64,000 nucleotides of DNA from Agromyces protaetiae. Lineage in GTDB: Bacteria > Actinomycetota > Actinomycetes > Actinomycetales > Microbacteriaceae. The position numbers and the translations under genes are program-made. The notes below the pieces were generated by a model, which saw only the letters and a list, made by a program, of their open reading frames with translations, made no database searches and was not told where the DNA came from. Location: the NCBI RefSeq assembly GCF_030866785.1, contig NZ_CP133018.1:3410001-3474000 (forward strand). Direction: 5' to 3'. This document shows, piece after piece, positions 25,090 to 36,371 of this stretch. How positions within the stretch are numbered: the stretch's first letter is position 1; every line of letters begins with the position of its first letter.

Positions 25090-25713
25090 TCAGCGGGCGG
25101 TGCGGTGCGCGCGTGACGCGATCCGGCCGGTGAGGAGGATCACGCCGAGCGCGAGCAGGTAGAGGCCAGCGACCGTGCCGCCGCCCAACTGCGAGAAGAA
25201 CAGCAGCGGAAGCTGCAGCAGCGGCAGCGGCAGCGCGACCCACACGCTGACCCGGCGCGCGCGGATCAGCGAGACGCACAGTGCGATGCCGCCGATGAGC
25301 CACAACCCGTTCGCGGCCATCGCGACCGCCGGGAAGAACTCGAGGTCGGCACCGTTGACCGCGCTGCTGATGGTGCCGACCGTGAGCAGCGTCGTGCCGA
25401 TCGCGGCGACCACGGCGCCCCAACTCGAGCGGGCGTGCCGGGCGAGCCCGAGATACATGACCGCGAGCGCCCACAGGCTGATGGTGAACCCGGCGAGGAT
25501 CACGCGGACGTGCGGGTCGATGGTGTCGCTCACGGTCTGCGGGACGAGCGCCTGCACGATGCCGGTCGCGAGCGACAGGACACCTGCGACGACGGCGGCC
25601 GAGCCGGCGAGCCGGTCGGTGACGAGGCTGATGACACGGCCCTCACGCGGGAAGGCCGCTCCCGGGACGACGGACGCGGTGCGCTGGGGTGCGGAGCTGG
25701 TGGACACGAGCAT
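25090..25713 (-). CDS. Integral membrane protein, unknown
   Basis: 207 residues, six predicted transmembrane helices (for example GSAAVVAGVLSLATGIVQALV, VILAGFTISLWALAVMYLGL, GLYLLALGVILLTG). ATG at 25713 with AAAGG a few bases upstream; longer frames read into the promoter region. Divergent from the two-component system with about 226 bp between, which contains both promoters; a regulatory link to that system is plausible but only positional. Confidence 0.75.
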   Translation of the reverse strand: MLVSTSSAPQRTASVVPGAAFPREGRVISLVTDRLAGSAAVVAGVLSLATGIVQALVPQTVSDTIDPHVRVILAGFTISLWALAVMYLGLARHARSSWGAVVAAIGTTLLTVGTISSAVNGADLEFFPAVAMAANGLWLIGGIALCVSLIRARRVSVWVALPLPLLQLPLLFFSQLGGGTVAGLYLLALGVILLTGRIASRAHRTAR

Positions 25714-25939
25714 GCCTTTCGGATCGCTGACGGTCTGGTGCGATCGGCCACGGCGGCCGAACGAGGACGACGCTATGGTTCGTCGACCACCGCAGACATC
25801 GACTGCGAGTCGCCGATTCCGGCGCCGTTCGGAGGCTTCCGGGCGGCCGGAGGGCGGCACGCCCCGCCGACGAACGTCGGCCGGGATCTTCGACCTTCGT
25901 CGCATTCCCCGGCGGCGTACCGCGCCCTAGCATCGAGAC

Positions 25940-27148
25940 GTGACGTCACGGTCCGCTTCAGCTGTCGGAGGCCGATCCCCGGCCGGAGACCGGCCCGCCG
26001 GTCGGCGCGCGTGGACCAATCCGCTCGACCTCGCCATCGCGGGCGTGGTCGCCGCGTGGGCCACGATCGAGGCCCTCCTCATCCCGTCGACCGCGCCGGC
26101 CACGCAGCTCGCGTTCGCCCTGACGATCTCGCTGCCCCTCGCGGTGCGGCGGCGGTTGCCGATCACGGTGATGCTGATCGTCGCAGCCGCGCTCATCGTG
26201 CACGCGAGCTTCGCCGGCCCGGATGCGACATTCAATCCGTTCCCGAGCCTGCTGATCGCGACCTTCACCGTCGGTGAGCGCGTCGCCCCGTGGTGGCTCG
26301 CGGCGCTGGTCGGCGTGGTGCCGATCGCGGCCATGCTCACCGCGAACGCACTCGGCTACTTCGGTGCGGGTGTCGACGCCGCCGGAACCGTGCTGCTCGT
26401 CTTCTTCGTCGGCGCGACATGGGCCGGAGGGCGCATCGTCAGACACCGCGCCCAGGCGGTGGACGAGGCCCGGCGAAGCTCGGCGCAGCTCGCACAGGAC
26501 GCCGTCGCGACCGAACGCGAACGCATCGCACGGGAGCTGCACGACATCGTGGCGCACGCGCTCTCGATCATCGCACTGCAGGCCGCCGCGGCACAGCGGT
26601 TCCTGCCGAAGGATCTCGAACGGGCCGGCGAGCACCTCGAGCTCACCCGGCGTACCGCACAACAGGCCCTGGGCGAGATGCGGAACCTGCTCGGCGTGCT
26701 CCGCGAGGAACCCGCGCTCTACCACCCCCAGCCCGGGATCGCGCAGCTGCCCGAGCTCGTCGCCGAGACCGAGGCGTTCGGCCACCCATGCTCCCTGGAG
26801 GTCGACGCCTCGCTCGAGGGCGACCCCTCGCGCGACGGGCTCAGCGACGGCCACGCACTCGCGGTCTACCGGGTCGTGCAGGAGTCGCTCACGAACGTGC
26901 GCAGACACGCGCCCGGCGCCGATGTCGCGGTCACGGTCCGTCGCCGCGGCAGCACCGTCGAAGCCGTCGTCGAGAACGGTCGGCCTCGCCCCGAGGCATC
27001 CGCTCATGAACCACTCGCCGGAAGCGGCCAGGGCCTGCCCGGCATGGCCGAGCGCGCGCGCGTCTACGGCGGCACGCTCGACGCGGGGCCGCGACCCGAA
27101 GGAGGCTGGCTCGTGCGACTCTCGATGCCGCTGGAGGCCGGCGCATGA
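25940..27148 (+). CDS. Two-component sensor histidine kinase (HisKA_3 / NarL-type)
   Basis: 402 residues. Four or five N-terminal transmembrane helices to ~residue 160, then the dimerisation motif ERERIARELHDIVAHALSIIALQ with the phosphoacceptor His, and an HATPase domain (VQESLTNVRRHAPGADVAV, GQGLPGMAERARVYGG). GTG at 25940; TGACGTCA overlaps it. The cognate regulator overlaps its stop as ATGA. This class senses envelope or membrane stress in many Gram-positives; the signal is not evident here. Confidence 0.92.
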   Translation: MTSRSASAVGGRSPAGDRPAGRRAWTNPLDLAIAGVVAAWATIEALLIPSTAPATQLAFALTISLPLAVRRRLPITVMLIVAAALIVHASFAGPDATFNPFPSLLIATFTVGERVAPWWLAALVGVVPIAAMLTANALGYFGAGVDAAGTVLLVFFVGATWAGGRIVRHRAQAVDEARRSSAQLAQDAVATERERIARELHDIVAHALSIIALQAAAAQRFLPKDLERAGEHLELTRRTAQQALGEMRNLLGVLREEPALYHPQPGIAQLPELVAETEAFGHPCSLEVDASLEGDPSRDGLSDGHALAVYRVVQESLTNVRRHAPGADVAVTVRRRGSTVEAVVENGRPRPEASAHEPLAGSGQGLPGMAERARVYGGTLDAGPRPEGGWLVRLSMPLEAGA

Positions 27149-27816
27149 CCGCCGGCGCCGACCCATCCGTGCTCGTCGTCGACGATCACGCCCTGGTGCG
27201 GTCGGGCATCGTCGGACTCCTCCAGGCGGCCGACTGCCGGGTGGTCGGCGAGGCCGGCGACGGCCACGCGGCGATCGATGCCGCGGTCGCGCTCCGGCCC
27301 GACGTGGTGCTCATGGACATCCGCATGCCCGGACTCGACGGCATCGCGGCGACCGAGGCCCTCGTCAGCCGTCCCGATCCGCCGAAGGTGCTCATCCTCA
27401 CGACGTTCGATCTCGACGAGTACGTGTACCGCGCCCTCCGGGCGGGTGCGTCCGGGTTCCTGCTCAAGGATGCGCCGCCGGAGCGACTGATCGACGCGGT
27501 CCGCATCGTCGCGCAGGGCGAGACCCTGCTCGCACCCGCGCTCACACGGCGGCTCATCGAGCGCTACATCCAGGCCCCGCCGCCGAACGCGGCGGACCCC
27601 GGCCCCGCCGACCTCACCCCGCGCGAACGCGAGGTGTGGCTGTGCCTCGCGAAGGGCCGATCGAACCTCGAGATCGCACAGCAGCTGTTCCTGAGCGAGG
27701 CGACCGTCAAGGCGCACGTCACGCGACTGCTCGCCAAGCTCGGCCTCAGGGACCGGGTGCAGGCGGTGGTCGCCGCGTACGAATCAGGGTTGATCCGCCC
27801 GGGTGAGCCGACCTGA
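27145..27816 (+). CDS. NarL/LuxR-type response regulator
   Basis: 223 residues. Receiver domain with acidic pocket VVDDHALVRSG, phosphoacceptor Asp in PDVVLMDIRMPGLDGI, Thr in LILTTFD and Lys in FLLKDAPPERL. C-terminal LuxR helix-turn-helix: LTPREREVWLCLAKGRSNLEIAQQLFLSEATVKAHVTRLLAKLGLRDR. Partner of the overlapping sensor kinase. Convergent with the DedA gene, only 4 bp between stops. Confidence 0.93.
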   Translation: MTAGADPSVLVVDDHALVRSGIVGLLQAADCRVVGEAGDGHAAIDAAVALRPDVVLMDIRMPGLDGIAATEALVSRPDPPKVLILTTFDLDEYVYRALRAGASGFLLKDAPPERLIDAVRIVAQGETLLAPALTRRLIERYIQAPPPNAADPGPADLTPREREVWLCLAKGRSNLEIAQQLFLSEATVKAHVTRLLAKLGLRDRVQAVVAAYESGLIRPGEPT

Positions 27817-27820
27817 CGAG

Positions 27821-28498
27821 TCAGTCGGCGTCGTCGGACGCCGCGGTGCGCCGCGTGAGGGCACGGTGTTCGCGGTAGCGCCGGATGATGAGCACGGCGA
27901 GCGCGATCAGGATGGCGCTGTAGACGACGTAGTCGAGGTACTTCAGGTACTCGTCGAGCAGTTCGTGCTGCGTTCCCAGGGCGGCGCCCACGCCGATCAG
28001 CAGCCCGTTCCACAGGCCCGAGCCGATCGCGGTGAAGAGGCAGAAGATGAGGAGGGGCATGCGGTCGGCGCCCGCCGGAAGCGAGATCAGGCTCCGCACC
28101 CCCGGCACCACGCGCCCAACCAGAACCGACCACTGGCCGTGCTTGTGGAACCAGCGCGCCCCGGCCTCGAGGTCGGAGAGGCTCACCAGCCTGGTCCAGG
28201 CGATCCAGCGGATGGCTCGCTCGAGGCCGATCCACGCCCCGAGCGCGTAGAAGACGAGCGCGCCGAGCAGCGAGGCCAGCGTGCTCCAGACGATGAGCCA
28301 CACGAGGTTCAGCTCCCCGGCCTGGCTGAGGTAGCCCGCGAACGGCAGGATCACCTCGCTCGGGATCGGTGGGATCAGCACTTCGACGAACACGAGCACG
28401 CCGACGCCGATGTCACCGAGTGCGGTGAGCACGTCGGCGGCGAAGCCGGTGAGACCGGTGAATCCGTGATCGGTGGTGGCGGTGACGAGGGCGGTCAT
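27821..28498 (-). CDS. DedA-family membrane protein
   Basis: 225 residues. The SNARE-associated/DedA pattern is present: VEVLIPPIPSEVILPFAGYL with re-entrant loop and the later GRVVPGVRSLISLPAGADRM motif containing the functionally important Arg. DedA proteins are half-transporters implicated in undecaprenyl-phosphate or phospholipid flipping. Five transmembrane segments. ATG at 28498. Confidence 0.92.
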   Translation of the reverse strand: MTALVTATTDHGFTGLTGFAADVLTALGDIGVGVLVFVEVLIPPIPSEVILPFAGYLSQAGELNLVWLIVWSTLASLLGALVFYALGAWIGLERAIRWIAWTRLVSLSDLEAGARWFHKHGQWSVLVGRVVPGVRSLISLPAGADRMPLLIFCLFTAIGSGLWNGLLIGVGAALGTQHELLDEYLKYLDYVVYSAILIALAVLIIRRYREHRALTRRTAASDDAD

Positions 28499-28632
28499 GT
28501 CGGCTCCGGGGGTCGGGGTCGGCGGTCCAGGCGGTCGGCGCGCGCGGCGGTGACACCGGCGGGCATCGTCGGGTGCTCTCCGTCGATGCTACGGATTGGT
28601 TCGCCCCCGAGGCATCCGACACCCGAGCGACC

Positions 28633-28657
28633 CGCGGTCATCCGCGAGGATGACGCG
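28633..28657 (-). terminator. Possible terminator of the IclR gene
   Basis: CGCGGTCATCC and GGATGACGCG around GCGA in the 228-bp gap between the IclR and DedA genes. Moderately stable. The gap otherwise contains one GAGGCATCC word (28609-28617) and no gene. Confidence 0.5.
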
Positions 28658-28726
28658 CGGCACGCCGGGATCTCGCGCCGCTCAGCACGCTAGCGCGGTC
28701 GGGTGTGCAGAACCTGGCAGCCGCCG

Positions 28727-29509
28727 TCAGGCGTGCGCACCGATCCGCCGACTGAGCGTCGCAGCGGCCTCGCGCACCTCATCGGCGATGGTGTCGACTG
28801 CGCCGCGCGCGGTGTCCTCGGGAAAGGTGACGGCGATCGCCGCGGCCGGCCAGCCGACATGGTCGAGCACGGCCGCGCCGATCGACGCGAGCCCGGGGGT
28901 GACCTCGCCGTGCTCGCTCGCGCGCCCATCGGCCCGCACCTGCTGGAGCAGGCGCTTCAGCCGACCGTACGACCACGGTTCACCCCCATCATCGCCGCCG
29001 GTCCGCTCGGGAAACGCGGGCGTGTCCGGGTACAGCGCGCGCAGCTGCGCCGGTGGCAGCGCGGCGAGCATGGCCCGGCCGGTCGCGGTCAGATGCGCCG
29101 GCAGACGCACGCCGACGTCGGTGACCAGCGAGGGCCTGCGCGGGGCGCGCTCCTCCACGAGGTACAGCACGTCCCGGCCGTGCAGCACCGCGAGATGCCC
29201 GCTCTCACCGACACGGTCGACCAGCGCGGCCACCAGCGGCCGGCCGAGCCGGGTCAGCGGTTGCTGACGGCTGAAGCCGCTCGAGAGCTCGAACGCCGCG
29301 ACGCCGAGTCCGTACCGGCGTTCCTCGGGGAGGTGCACGACGAAACCGCGTTCCTGCAGCACGGCGAGGAGGTGGTAGACCGACGACCTCGGCAGGCCGA
29401 GCGCCGTGGCGATGGTGGCCGCCGGCACGGGACCGCGCTGCGCCGCGAGGTGCGCGAGGATCTGCAGCGTCTGGTCGGCCGCAGGCACCTTCGATCGTTC
29501 GCCGGGCAT
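28727..29509 (-). CDS. IclR-family regulator, probable hut regulator
   Basis: 260 residues. N-terminal winged helix (QTLQILAHLAAQRGPVPAATIATALGLPRSSVYHLLAVLQERGFVV) and a C-terminal IclR effector domain (TATGRAMLAALPPAQLRALYP). Divergent from hutH with an 89-bp gap, so likely to regulate histidine catabolism, possibly with urocanate or a derivative as ligand (inference from context). ATG at 29509; an upstream ATG at 29524 is possible. Confidence 0.82.
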   Translation of the reverse strand: MPGERSKVPAADQTLQILAHLAAQRGPVPAATIATALGLPRSSVYHLLAVLQERGFVVHLPEERRYGLGVAAFELSSGFSRQQPLTRLGRPLVAALVDRVGESGHLAVLHGRDVLYLVEERAPRRPSLVTDVGVRLPAHLTATGRAMLAALPPAQLRALYPDTPAFPERTGGDDGGEPWSYGRLKRLLQQVRADGRASEHGEVTPGLASIGAAVLDHVGWPAAAIAVTFPEDTARGAVDTIADEVREAAATLSRRIGAHA

Positions 29510-29598
29510 GACGCCCCTCTCCATCGCCGTCCGGGATACCGGACGGAAGCCTACCCGCACGCGTTCCCGCCGAGACCCTCGCGCGATGAGATCGATGC

Positions 29599-31149
29599 AT
29601 GCGAACGCTTCAGTCTCAGGTTCCGGCGCCCGTCGCCGTCGGCGTGGGCCCGCTCACGATCGACGAAGTCGTCGCAGTCGCCCGCCACGGAGCATCCGTC
29701 GTCCTCGACACGACCGCACTCGACGCGGTCGCCGCGGCTCGCGCGACCATCGAGGCGCTCGCCGAAGATCCCGAGCCGCACTACGGCATCTCGACCGGGT
29801 TCGGCGCGCTCGCCACGACCTTCATCGGCGCAGACCGCCGCGGCCAGCTGCAGGCGAGCCTCATCCGCTCGCACGCCGCCGGCGCCGGAGCCGAGGTCGA
29901 ACGTGAGGTCGTGCGCGCCCTCATGCTCCTGCGGCTCTCGACCCTCATGACCGGCCGCACCGGGGTGCGGCGCGAGACCGCCGAGACCTACGCGGCGATC
30001 CTCAACGCCGGCATCGTGCCCGTCGTCCGCGAGTACGGCTCGCTCGGCTGCTCAGGCGACCTCGCCCCGCTCGCGCACTGCGCGCTCGCCGCCATGGGCG
30101 AGGGCGAGGTGCGGGACGCCTCCGGCGCGCTGACCGACGCGGCGACCGCCCTCGACCACGCGGGCATCGCGCCGTTGCGCCTCGCCGAGAAGGAGGGGCT
30201 CGCGCTCATCAACGGCACCGACGGCATGCTCGGCATGCTCGCCCTCGCGATCCACGACCTCCGGGCGTTGCTGAACACGGCGGACCTGGCCGCCGCGATG
30301 AGCGTCGAAGGCCTCATGGGCACCGACGCGGTGTTCGCGGCCGACCTGCACGAGCTCCGGCCGCAGCGCGGCCAGGCGGTCTCGGCGGCGAACATGCGGC
30401 GTCTGCTCGCCGGCTCGCCGATCGTCGCGAGCCACAAGGGCCCCGAATGCACGCGCGTGCAGGACGCCTACTCGCTGCGCTGCGCGCCGCAGGTGCACGG
30501 TGCGGCGCGCGACACGGTCGAGCACGCCGCATCCGTCGCCGGCGCCGAGCTCGCGAGCGCGATCGACAACCCGGTGCTCACGCGCGACGGCCGCGTCGAG
30601 TCCAACGGGAACTTCCACGGCGCGCCGGTCGCGTATGTGCTCGACTTCCTGGCGATCGCGGTCGCGGATGTCGCCTCGATGAGCGAGCGACGCACGGACC
30701 GGTTCCTCGACCCGGCGCGCAACCAGGGGTTGCCGCCTTTCCTCGCGCACGAGGTCGGCGTCGACTCGGGCCTCATGATCGCGCAGTACACGGCGGCTGG
30801 GCTCGTCTCCGAGCTGAAGCGCCTGGCCGTGCCGGCTTCGGTCGACTCGATCCCGTCGTCGGCGATGCAGGAGGACCATGTGTCGATGGGGTGGGCCGCT
30901 GCCCGGAAGCTCAGGCGCGCGATCGACGGGCTCACGCGGGTGCTCGCGATCGAGCTGATGACGGCCGCGCGCGGGCTCGCGCTCCGTACGCCGCTCAGCG
31001 CGGGCCCGGCGACCGGGGTGGTCGCGTCGATGGTGACGGATGCCTCGGGCGGCGGCCCCGGTCCCGACCGCTTCCTCGCGCCCGAGATCGAGGCCGTGGT
31101 CGAGCTGGTGCGTTCGGATGCCGTGCTCGCGGCATCCGCGACCGTCTGA
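29599..31149 (+). CDS. hutH: Histidine ammonia-lyase
   Basis: 516 residues, normal size. Converts L-histidine to urocanate plus ammonia. The tripeptide that forms the MIO electrophile lies in EYGSLGCSGDLAPLAHCALA, here Cys-Ser-Gly rather than the Ala-Ser-Gly of pseudomonads; Streptomyces histidases have the same variant as I recall. Other conserved blocks: YGISTGFGALATTFI, LINGTDGMLGMLALA, DAYSLRCAPQVHGAARDT, SNGNFHGAPVAYVLDFL. Followed by an unrelated peptidase gene rather than directly by hutU. Confidence 0.95.
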   Translation: MRTLQSQVPAPVAVGVGPLTIDEVVAVARHGASVVLDTTALDAVAAARATIEALAEDPEPHYGISTGFGALATTFIGADRRGQLQASLIRSHAAGAGAEVEREVVRALMLLRLSTLMTGRTGVRRETAETYAAILNAGIVPVVREYGSLGCSGDLAPLAHCALAAMGEGEVRDASGALTDAATALDHAGIAPLRLAEKEGLALINGTDGMLGMLALAIHDLRALLNTADLAAAMSVEGLMGTDAVFAADLHELRPQRGQAVSAANMRRLLAGSPIVASHKGPECTRVQDAYSLRCAPQVHGAARDTVEHAASVAGAELASAIDNPVLTRDGRVESNGNFHGAPVAYVLDFLAIAVADVASMSERRTDRFLDPARNQGLPPFLAHEVGVDSGLMIAQYTAAGLVSELKRLAVPASVDSIPSSAMQEDHVSMGWAAARKLRRAIDGLTRVLAIELMTAARGLALRTPLSAGPATGVVASMVTDASGGGPGPDRFLAPEIEAVVELVRSDAVLAASATV

Positions 31150-31306
31150 TATACTCACATACCATTATCGATCGCCGTATCGACCACATGCTTCGCGCAG
31201 AGCTGTTGTGCACGCCTGGGGTCGATGCCAAACTAGGGCCTGCCGGAGCAAAGTGCGCTGACAGCGATGTCGGCTGACTCCCTCTCCGGCAACGGACGGA
31301 TACCCG

Positions 31307-32770
31307 ATGTCGTCGAACGAACGAACGCACAGGACTCCGCGCCGGGCGAACTCCGTCCGGCGGAAGTGCACGGTGCTCTCGGCCGGGTTCGCCGCACTCG
31401 TGCTCGCTTTCGGCGCAGCGGCACCCGCGCAGGCCGCCGAGGTGCCGCCCACGACGCCGCCCGCGACGGCCGCCCCCACCTCGGAGCCGACGCCCACCAC
31501 GCCGGCGCCGTCGTCCGAGCCGACCGATCCGCCCACGCCGAGCGACCCGCCGCCAACTCCGACGGACCCACCGCCGACCGATCCGCCACCCACGGACCCG
31601 CCCCCGACCGACCCTCCGCCGACCGATCCGCCGCCGACGGATCCACCACCGACGACCCCGCCACCGACCACGCCGCCGCCGACGACCCCGCCGACCGGCA
31701 CCCCGTCGCCCGCGCCGGCGCCAGCGGCGCCCGCGCCGGCTCCCGTCCGAGCGCCGGTGCTCATCGGCAACGGCCCCGTCCTGCGCATCGCGTCGAGCCC
31801 CGACCCGGGACTGGCCGGTCTCTTGACCGCTCGGACCGCCCTCGACCAGTCCTCGCTCGCGCTCCGGAGCGCCGAGGCCGCCCTCGCCTCGGCGAAGGCC
31901 GATCGCGCCGCGGCCCGCACCACGGCGCTCCAGCTCGATGGCGTGGCCGCCGACGCTCGCGAGAAGGCCGACGAGGCCGGGCGGGCGTACCTGACGGCGG
32001 ACCGCAGCGGTGATGCCGCGAATGCGTCGATGGCCGCGGCCTACGGCGCCGGGCAAGACCTGCTCGCCGGGCTCAGCGGCATGGCGCGCATGGCCGAGCT
32101 CGAGGGTGAGGCCGACGAGCTGCTCGACCTCGCCGAGCGACTCGACGCGAAGGCCGAGGCCGCCGAGGAGCGCGCGCTCTCCGCCTGGGCCGACGTCGAC
32201 GCCGTCCCGGTCGAAGAGCGTCAACAGGACGTCCGGGCCACCGAGGCGACCGTCACGCAGGCGCGCGCCGAGTTGTCGGGACTGCAGACCCGCGTCGCCG
32301 CGTCGAGCGTGGAGCTCATCGACTCGCTGCCATCCGATTCGGGGCAGCTGAGCGAGCAGGGCTGGTCGCTGCCGGTCAGCGGGCGCACGAGCGATGAGTT
32401 CGGCCCGCGGCCCGAGAAGCCGGTTCCCGGTGTGAACGAGTTCCACCGCGGCACCGACATCGCCGCGAGCTGCGGTGCGCCGGTGTTCGCCGCGACCGGC
32501 GGCATCGTGCTGGAGGCGCGCGTCAACGGCAGCTACGGCAACTGGATTCTGCTCGACCACGGCCTCGGCGTGTCGACCGGGTACGCCCATCTGAAAGACG
32601 GTGGCGTGCTCGTCTCACCGGGCCAGCGCGTCGAGGCCGGGCAGCTGATCGGCGCCGTCGGCTCGACGGGTGCGTCGACCGGGTGCCACCTGCACTTCGA
32701 GGTGCGGCTCGGCGGCGTCGCGGTCGATGCCAAACCGTTCCTCGCCGCTCGTGGTATCGCCCTCGGCTGA
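31307..32770 (+). CDS. Secreted M23 peptidase with proline-rich wall spacer
   Basis: 487 residues. Signal peptide ending AQA/AE (~residue 45), then ~90 residues of (PTDPPP)-type repeats suited to crossing the wall, a coiled-coil Ala/Glu helical region (~180-340, as in EnvC/RipA-like proteins), and a C-terminal LytM/peptidase_M23 domain. Zinc ligands are visible in EFHRGTDIAA (H, D) and GCHLHFEVRLGG (HxH). Likely D,D-endopeptidase acting on peptidoglycan cross-links, or its regulator. It splits hutH from hutU but is functionally unrelated; 157 bp upstream region should contain its own promoter. Confidence 0.9.
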   Translation: MSSNERTHRTPRRANSVRRKCTVLSAGFAALVLAFGAAAPAQAAEVPPTTPPATAAPTSEPTPTTPAPSSEPTDPPTPSDPPPTPTDPPPTDPPPTDPPPTDPPPTDPPPTDPPPTTPPPTTPPPTTPPTGTPSPAPAPAAPAPAPVRAPVLIGNGPVLRIASSPDPGLAGLLTARTALDQSSLALRSAEAALASAKADRAAARTTALQLDGVAADAREKADEAGRAYLTADRSGDAANASMAAAYGAGQDLLAGLSGMARMAELEGEADELLDLAERLDAKAEAAEERALSAWADVDAVPVEERQQDVRATEATVTQARAELSGLQTRVAASSVELIDSLPSDSGQLSEQGWSLPVSGRTSDEFGPRPEKPVPGVNEFHRGTDIAASCGAPVFAATGGIVLEARVNGSYGNWILLDHGLGVSTGYAHLKDGGVLVSPGQRVEAGQLIGAVGSTGASTGCHLHFEVRLGGVAVDAKPFLAARGIALG

Positions 32771-32857
32771 CCACCGAGCAGGCAGGCGTCCGGGATCCCA
32801 GACGCCGCGACCGAGGCATCCATTGCCGGCCCACGCCGCCTGCGCGAGCATCGTCGC

Positions 32858-34558
<1,701 letters not shown>

Positions 34559-34628
34559 GCCGGCCCGTCGCATGCACGCGTCCGCCGTCCCCCCACGTCC
34601 TCGATTCCTTGCGCAGCACGAGCCCCGA

Positions 34629-34712
34629 TTCCTTGCTCAGGAAGAACGGGCCGACACGCCGACGGGGATGCCGCTCGGCCGGCGTGCCGCGTCGTTCCTC
34701 CTGAGCAAGGAA
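34629..34712 (+). repeat. Palindrome-bounded intergenic element, copy C
   Basis: 84 bp between hutU and hutI. The ends are a perfect 14-bp inverted repeat, TTCCTTGCTCAGGA / TCCTGAGCAAGGAA, the longest in the family. Internal CCGACACGCCGACGGGG matches the other plus-oriented copies. It could also act as a terminator or processing site in the hut transcript. Confidence 0.85.
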
Positions 34713-34752
34713 CCGCGGGGACGCGGGTGGGCACGGTCGGGAGGAGCGGCGC

Positions 34753-36102
34753 GTGAGCGATGACGGCGGCGTGAAGCGGATGCTCCTGACGGGCATCGGT
34801 GAGCTCGTCACGAACGACCCGACGCCGGGGCGCGAAGGCGGTGCCCTCGGGATCGTCCGCGACGCGGCGGTCCTCGTCGAGGACGGACTCGTCTCGTGGG
34901 TCGGCCCGGTCGGTCGCGCGGCGGAGGCCGCCGAACACGCAGGTCGACACCGGCGCGGACCCGGCGACGCTGGAGCCGGCGGCCACCGAGCGCGCGGCCC
35001 GCACGCCGACTTCGGGCCCGGCCGAGCGCGCGACGATGCCCGCGACGGCGACGAGCACCGGGCACTCTGGGATGCGGCCGTCGACGTGGTCGACCTCGGC
35101 GGCGATGCGGTGATCCCGGGCTTCGTCGACAGTCACACGCACCTCGTGTTCGGCGGCGACCGCGCCGACGAGTTCGCAGCCCGCATGGCGGGGCAGGCGT
35201 ATGAGGCGGGAGGCATCCGGTCGACCGTCGCGGCGACGCGCGCCGCGACCGACGACGAGTTGCGCGACCGGCTCGCGACCTTCGTGGCCGAGATGCACGC
35301 GCAGGGCACGACCACGTTCGAGATCAAGTCGGGGTACGGGTTGCGTGTGCACGACGAGGAGCGCCTCGTCCGACTGGCCCGCGAGGTGACCGATGAGGTG
35401 ACGTTCCTCGGCGCGCACGTGGTGCCGGCGGAGTTCGCCGAGGCGGGCGGCGCCGACGCCTACGTCGACCTCGTCGTCGGCGACATGCTCGCCGCGTGCG
35501 CGCCCCACGCGCGCTGGATCGACGCCTTCTGCGAACGCGGCGCGTTCACCGAGGCACAGTCGCGCCGCGTCCTCGAAGCCGGACGCGCGGCCGGCCTCGG
35601 CGTGCGCGTGCACGGCAATCAGCTGGGTCCTGGCGCGGGCGTCGCGCTCGCGGTCGAGCTCGGCGCGGCGTCGGTCGACCACTGCACCTATCTGAGCGAC
35701 ACGGATGTCTCGCTGCTGGCCTCGTCCGACACGGTCGCGACCCTGCTTCCCGGGGTCGAGTTCTCGACGAAGCATCCGTACCCCGACGCGCGCCGCCTGC
35801 TCGACGCGGGGGCGACCGTCGCGCTCGCGAGCGACTGCAATCCGGGCTCGAGCTTCACGAGCTCGATGCCGTTCTGCATCGCGGTCGCCGTGCGGGACAT
35901 GGGGATGACCCCGTCCGAGGCGCTCTGGGCGGCGACCGCGGGCGGCGCCCGGGCACTTCGCCGCGACGACGTCGGCGTGCTTCGCGCCGGAGCCCGAGCC
36001 GACTTCGTGCAGCTCGCCGCGCCACGCCACATCCACCTCGCGTACCGGCCCGGTGTTCCCCTCGTCCGCAGCGTCTGGCAGGCCGGCACCCGGCTCCCGT
36101 GA
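34753..36102 (+). CDS. hutI: Imidazolonepropionase
   Basis: 449 residues, about 40 longer than usual. Amidohydrolase: metal site [59 protein letters not shown] and [14 protein letters not shown] (catalytic Asp). Hydrolyses 4-imidazolone-5-propionate to N-formimino-L-glutamate. Residues ~58-105 are a His/Arg/Gly/Asp-rich insertion between the N-terminal beta strands and the metal site, without counterpart in typical HutI. GTG at 34753; alternative ATG (M10) possible. Confidence 0.92.
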   Translation: MSDDGGVKRMLLTGIGELVTNDPTPGREGGALGIVRDAAVLVEDGLVSWVGPVGRAAEAAEHAGRHRRGPGDAGAGGHRARGPHADFGPGRARDDARDGDEHRALWDAAVDVVDLGGDAVIPGFVDSHTHLVFGGDRADEFAARMAGQAYEAGGIRSTVAATRAATDDELRDRLATFVAEMHAQGTTTFEIKSGYGLRVHDEERLVRLAREVTDEVTFLGAHVVPAEFAEAGGADAYVDLVVGDMLAACAPHARWIDAFCERGAFTEAQSRRVLEAGRAAGLGVRVHGNQLGPGAGVALAVELGAASVDHCTYLSDTDVSLLASSDTVATLLPGVEFSTKHPYPDARRLLDAGATVALASDCNPGSSFTSSMPFCIAVAVRDMGMTPSEALWAATAGGARALRRDDVGVLRAGARADFVQLAAPRHIHLAYRPGVPLVRSVWQAGTRLP

Positions 36103-36181
36103 CGTCGCCCGCGCTCCACGTGCCACCCGCGTGCCACCCGCCTGGCCCACCCACCTGCCCGGGTGCCCCCCGTCAGGCCAC

Positions 36182-36296
36182 GGTGTCGCGCAGGTGGTCG
36201 TCACCGCTCCCGCGGACGAACCGTTCGCGCGAGCTCTGGCGGCGGTGTCGCGCATGCGGTCGTGGTCGTGTCGCCGATACGGCATTTTGCGCGACA
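36182..36296. promoter_or_regulatory. Direct repeats in the upstream region of the ECF sigma gene
   Basis: GGTGTCGCGCANGYGGTCGT occurs at 36182-36201 and 36244-36263 (62 bp apart), and an inverted TGCGCGACA at 36288-36296. They sit in the 269-bp gap between hutI and the sigma gene and may be regulator-binding sites. Nothing else is evident in this gap apart from short GTGCCACCC-type repeats near 36119-36140. Confidence 0.4.
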
Positions 36297-36371
36297 TCGC
36301 TCGACCGTGTGGCAGCGAATCGGACGGGTGTGTGACCTTTCTCCGTCTCGCGACACTTCTAGGGTGAGGAG

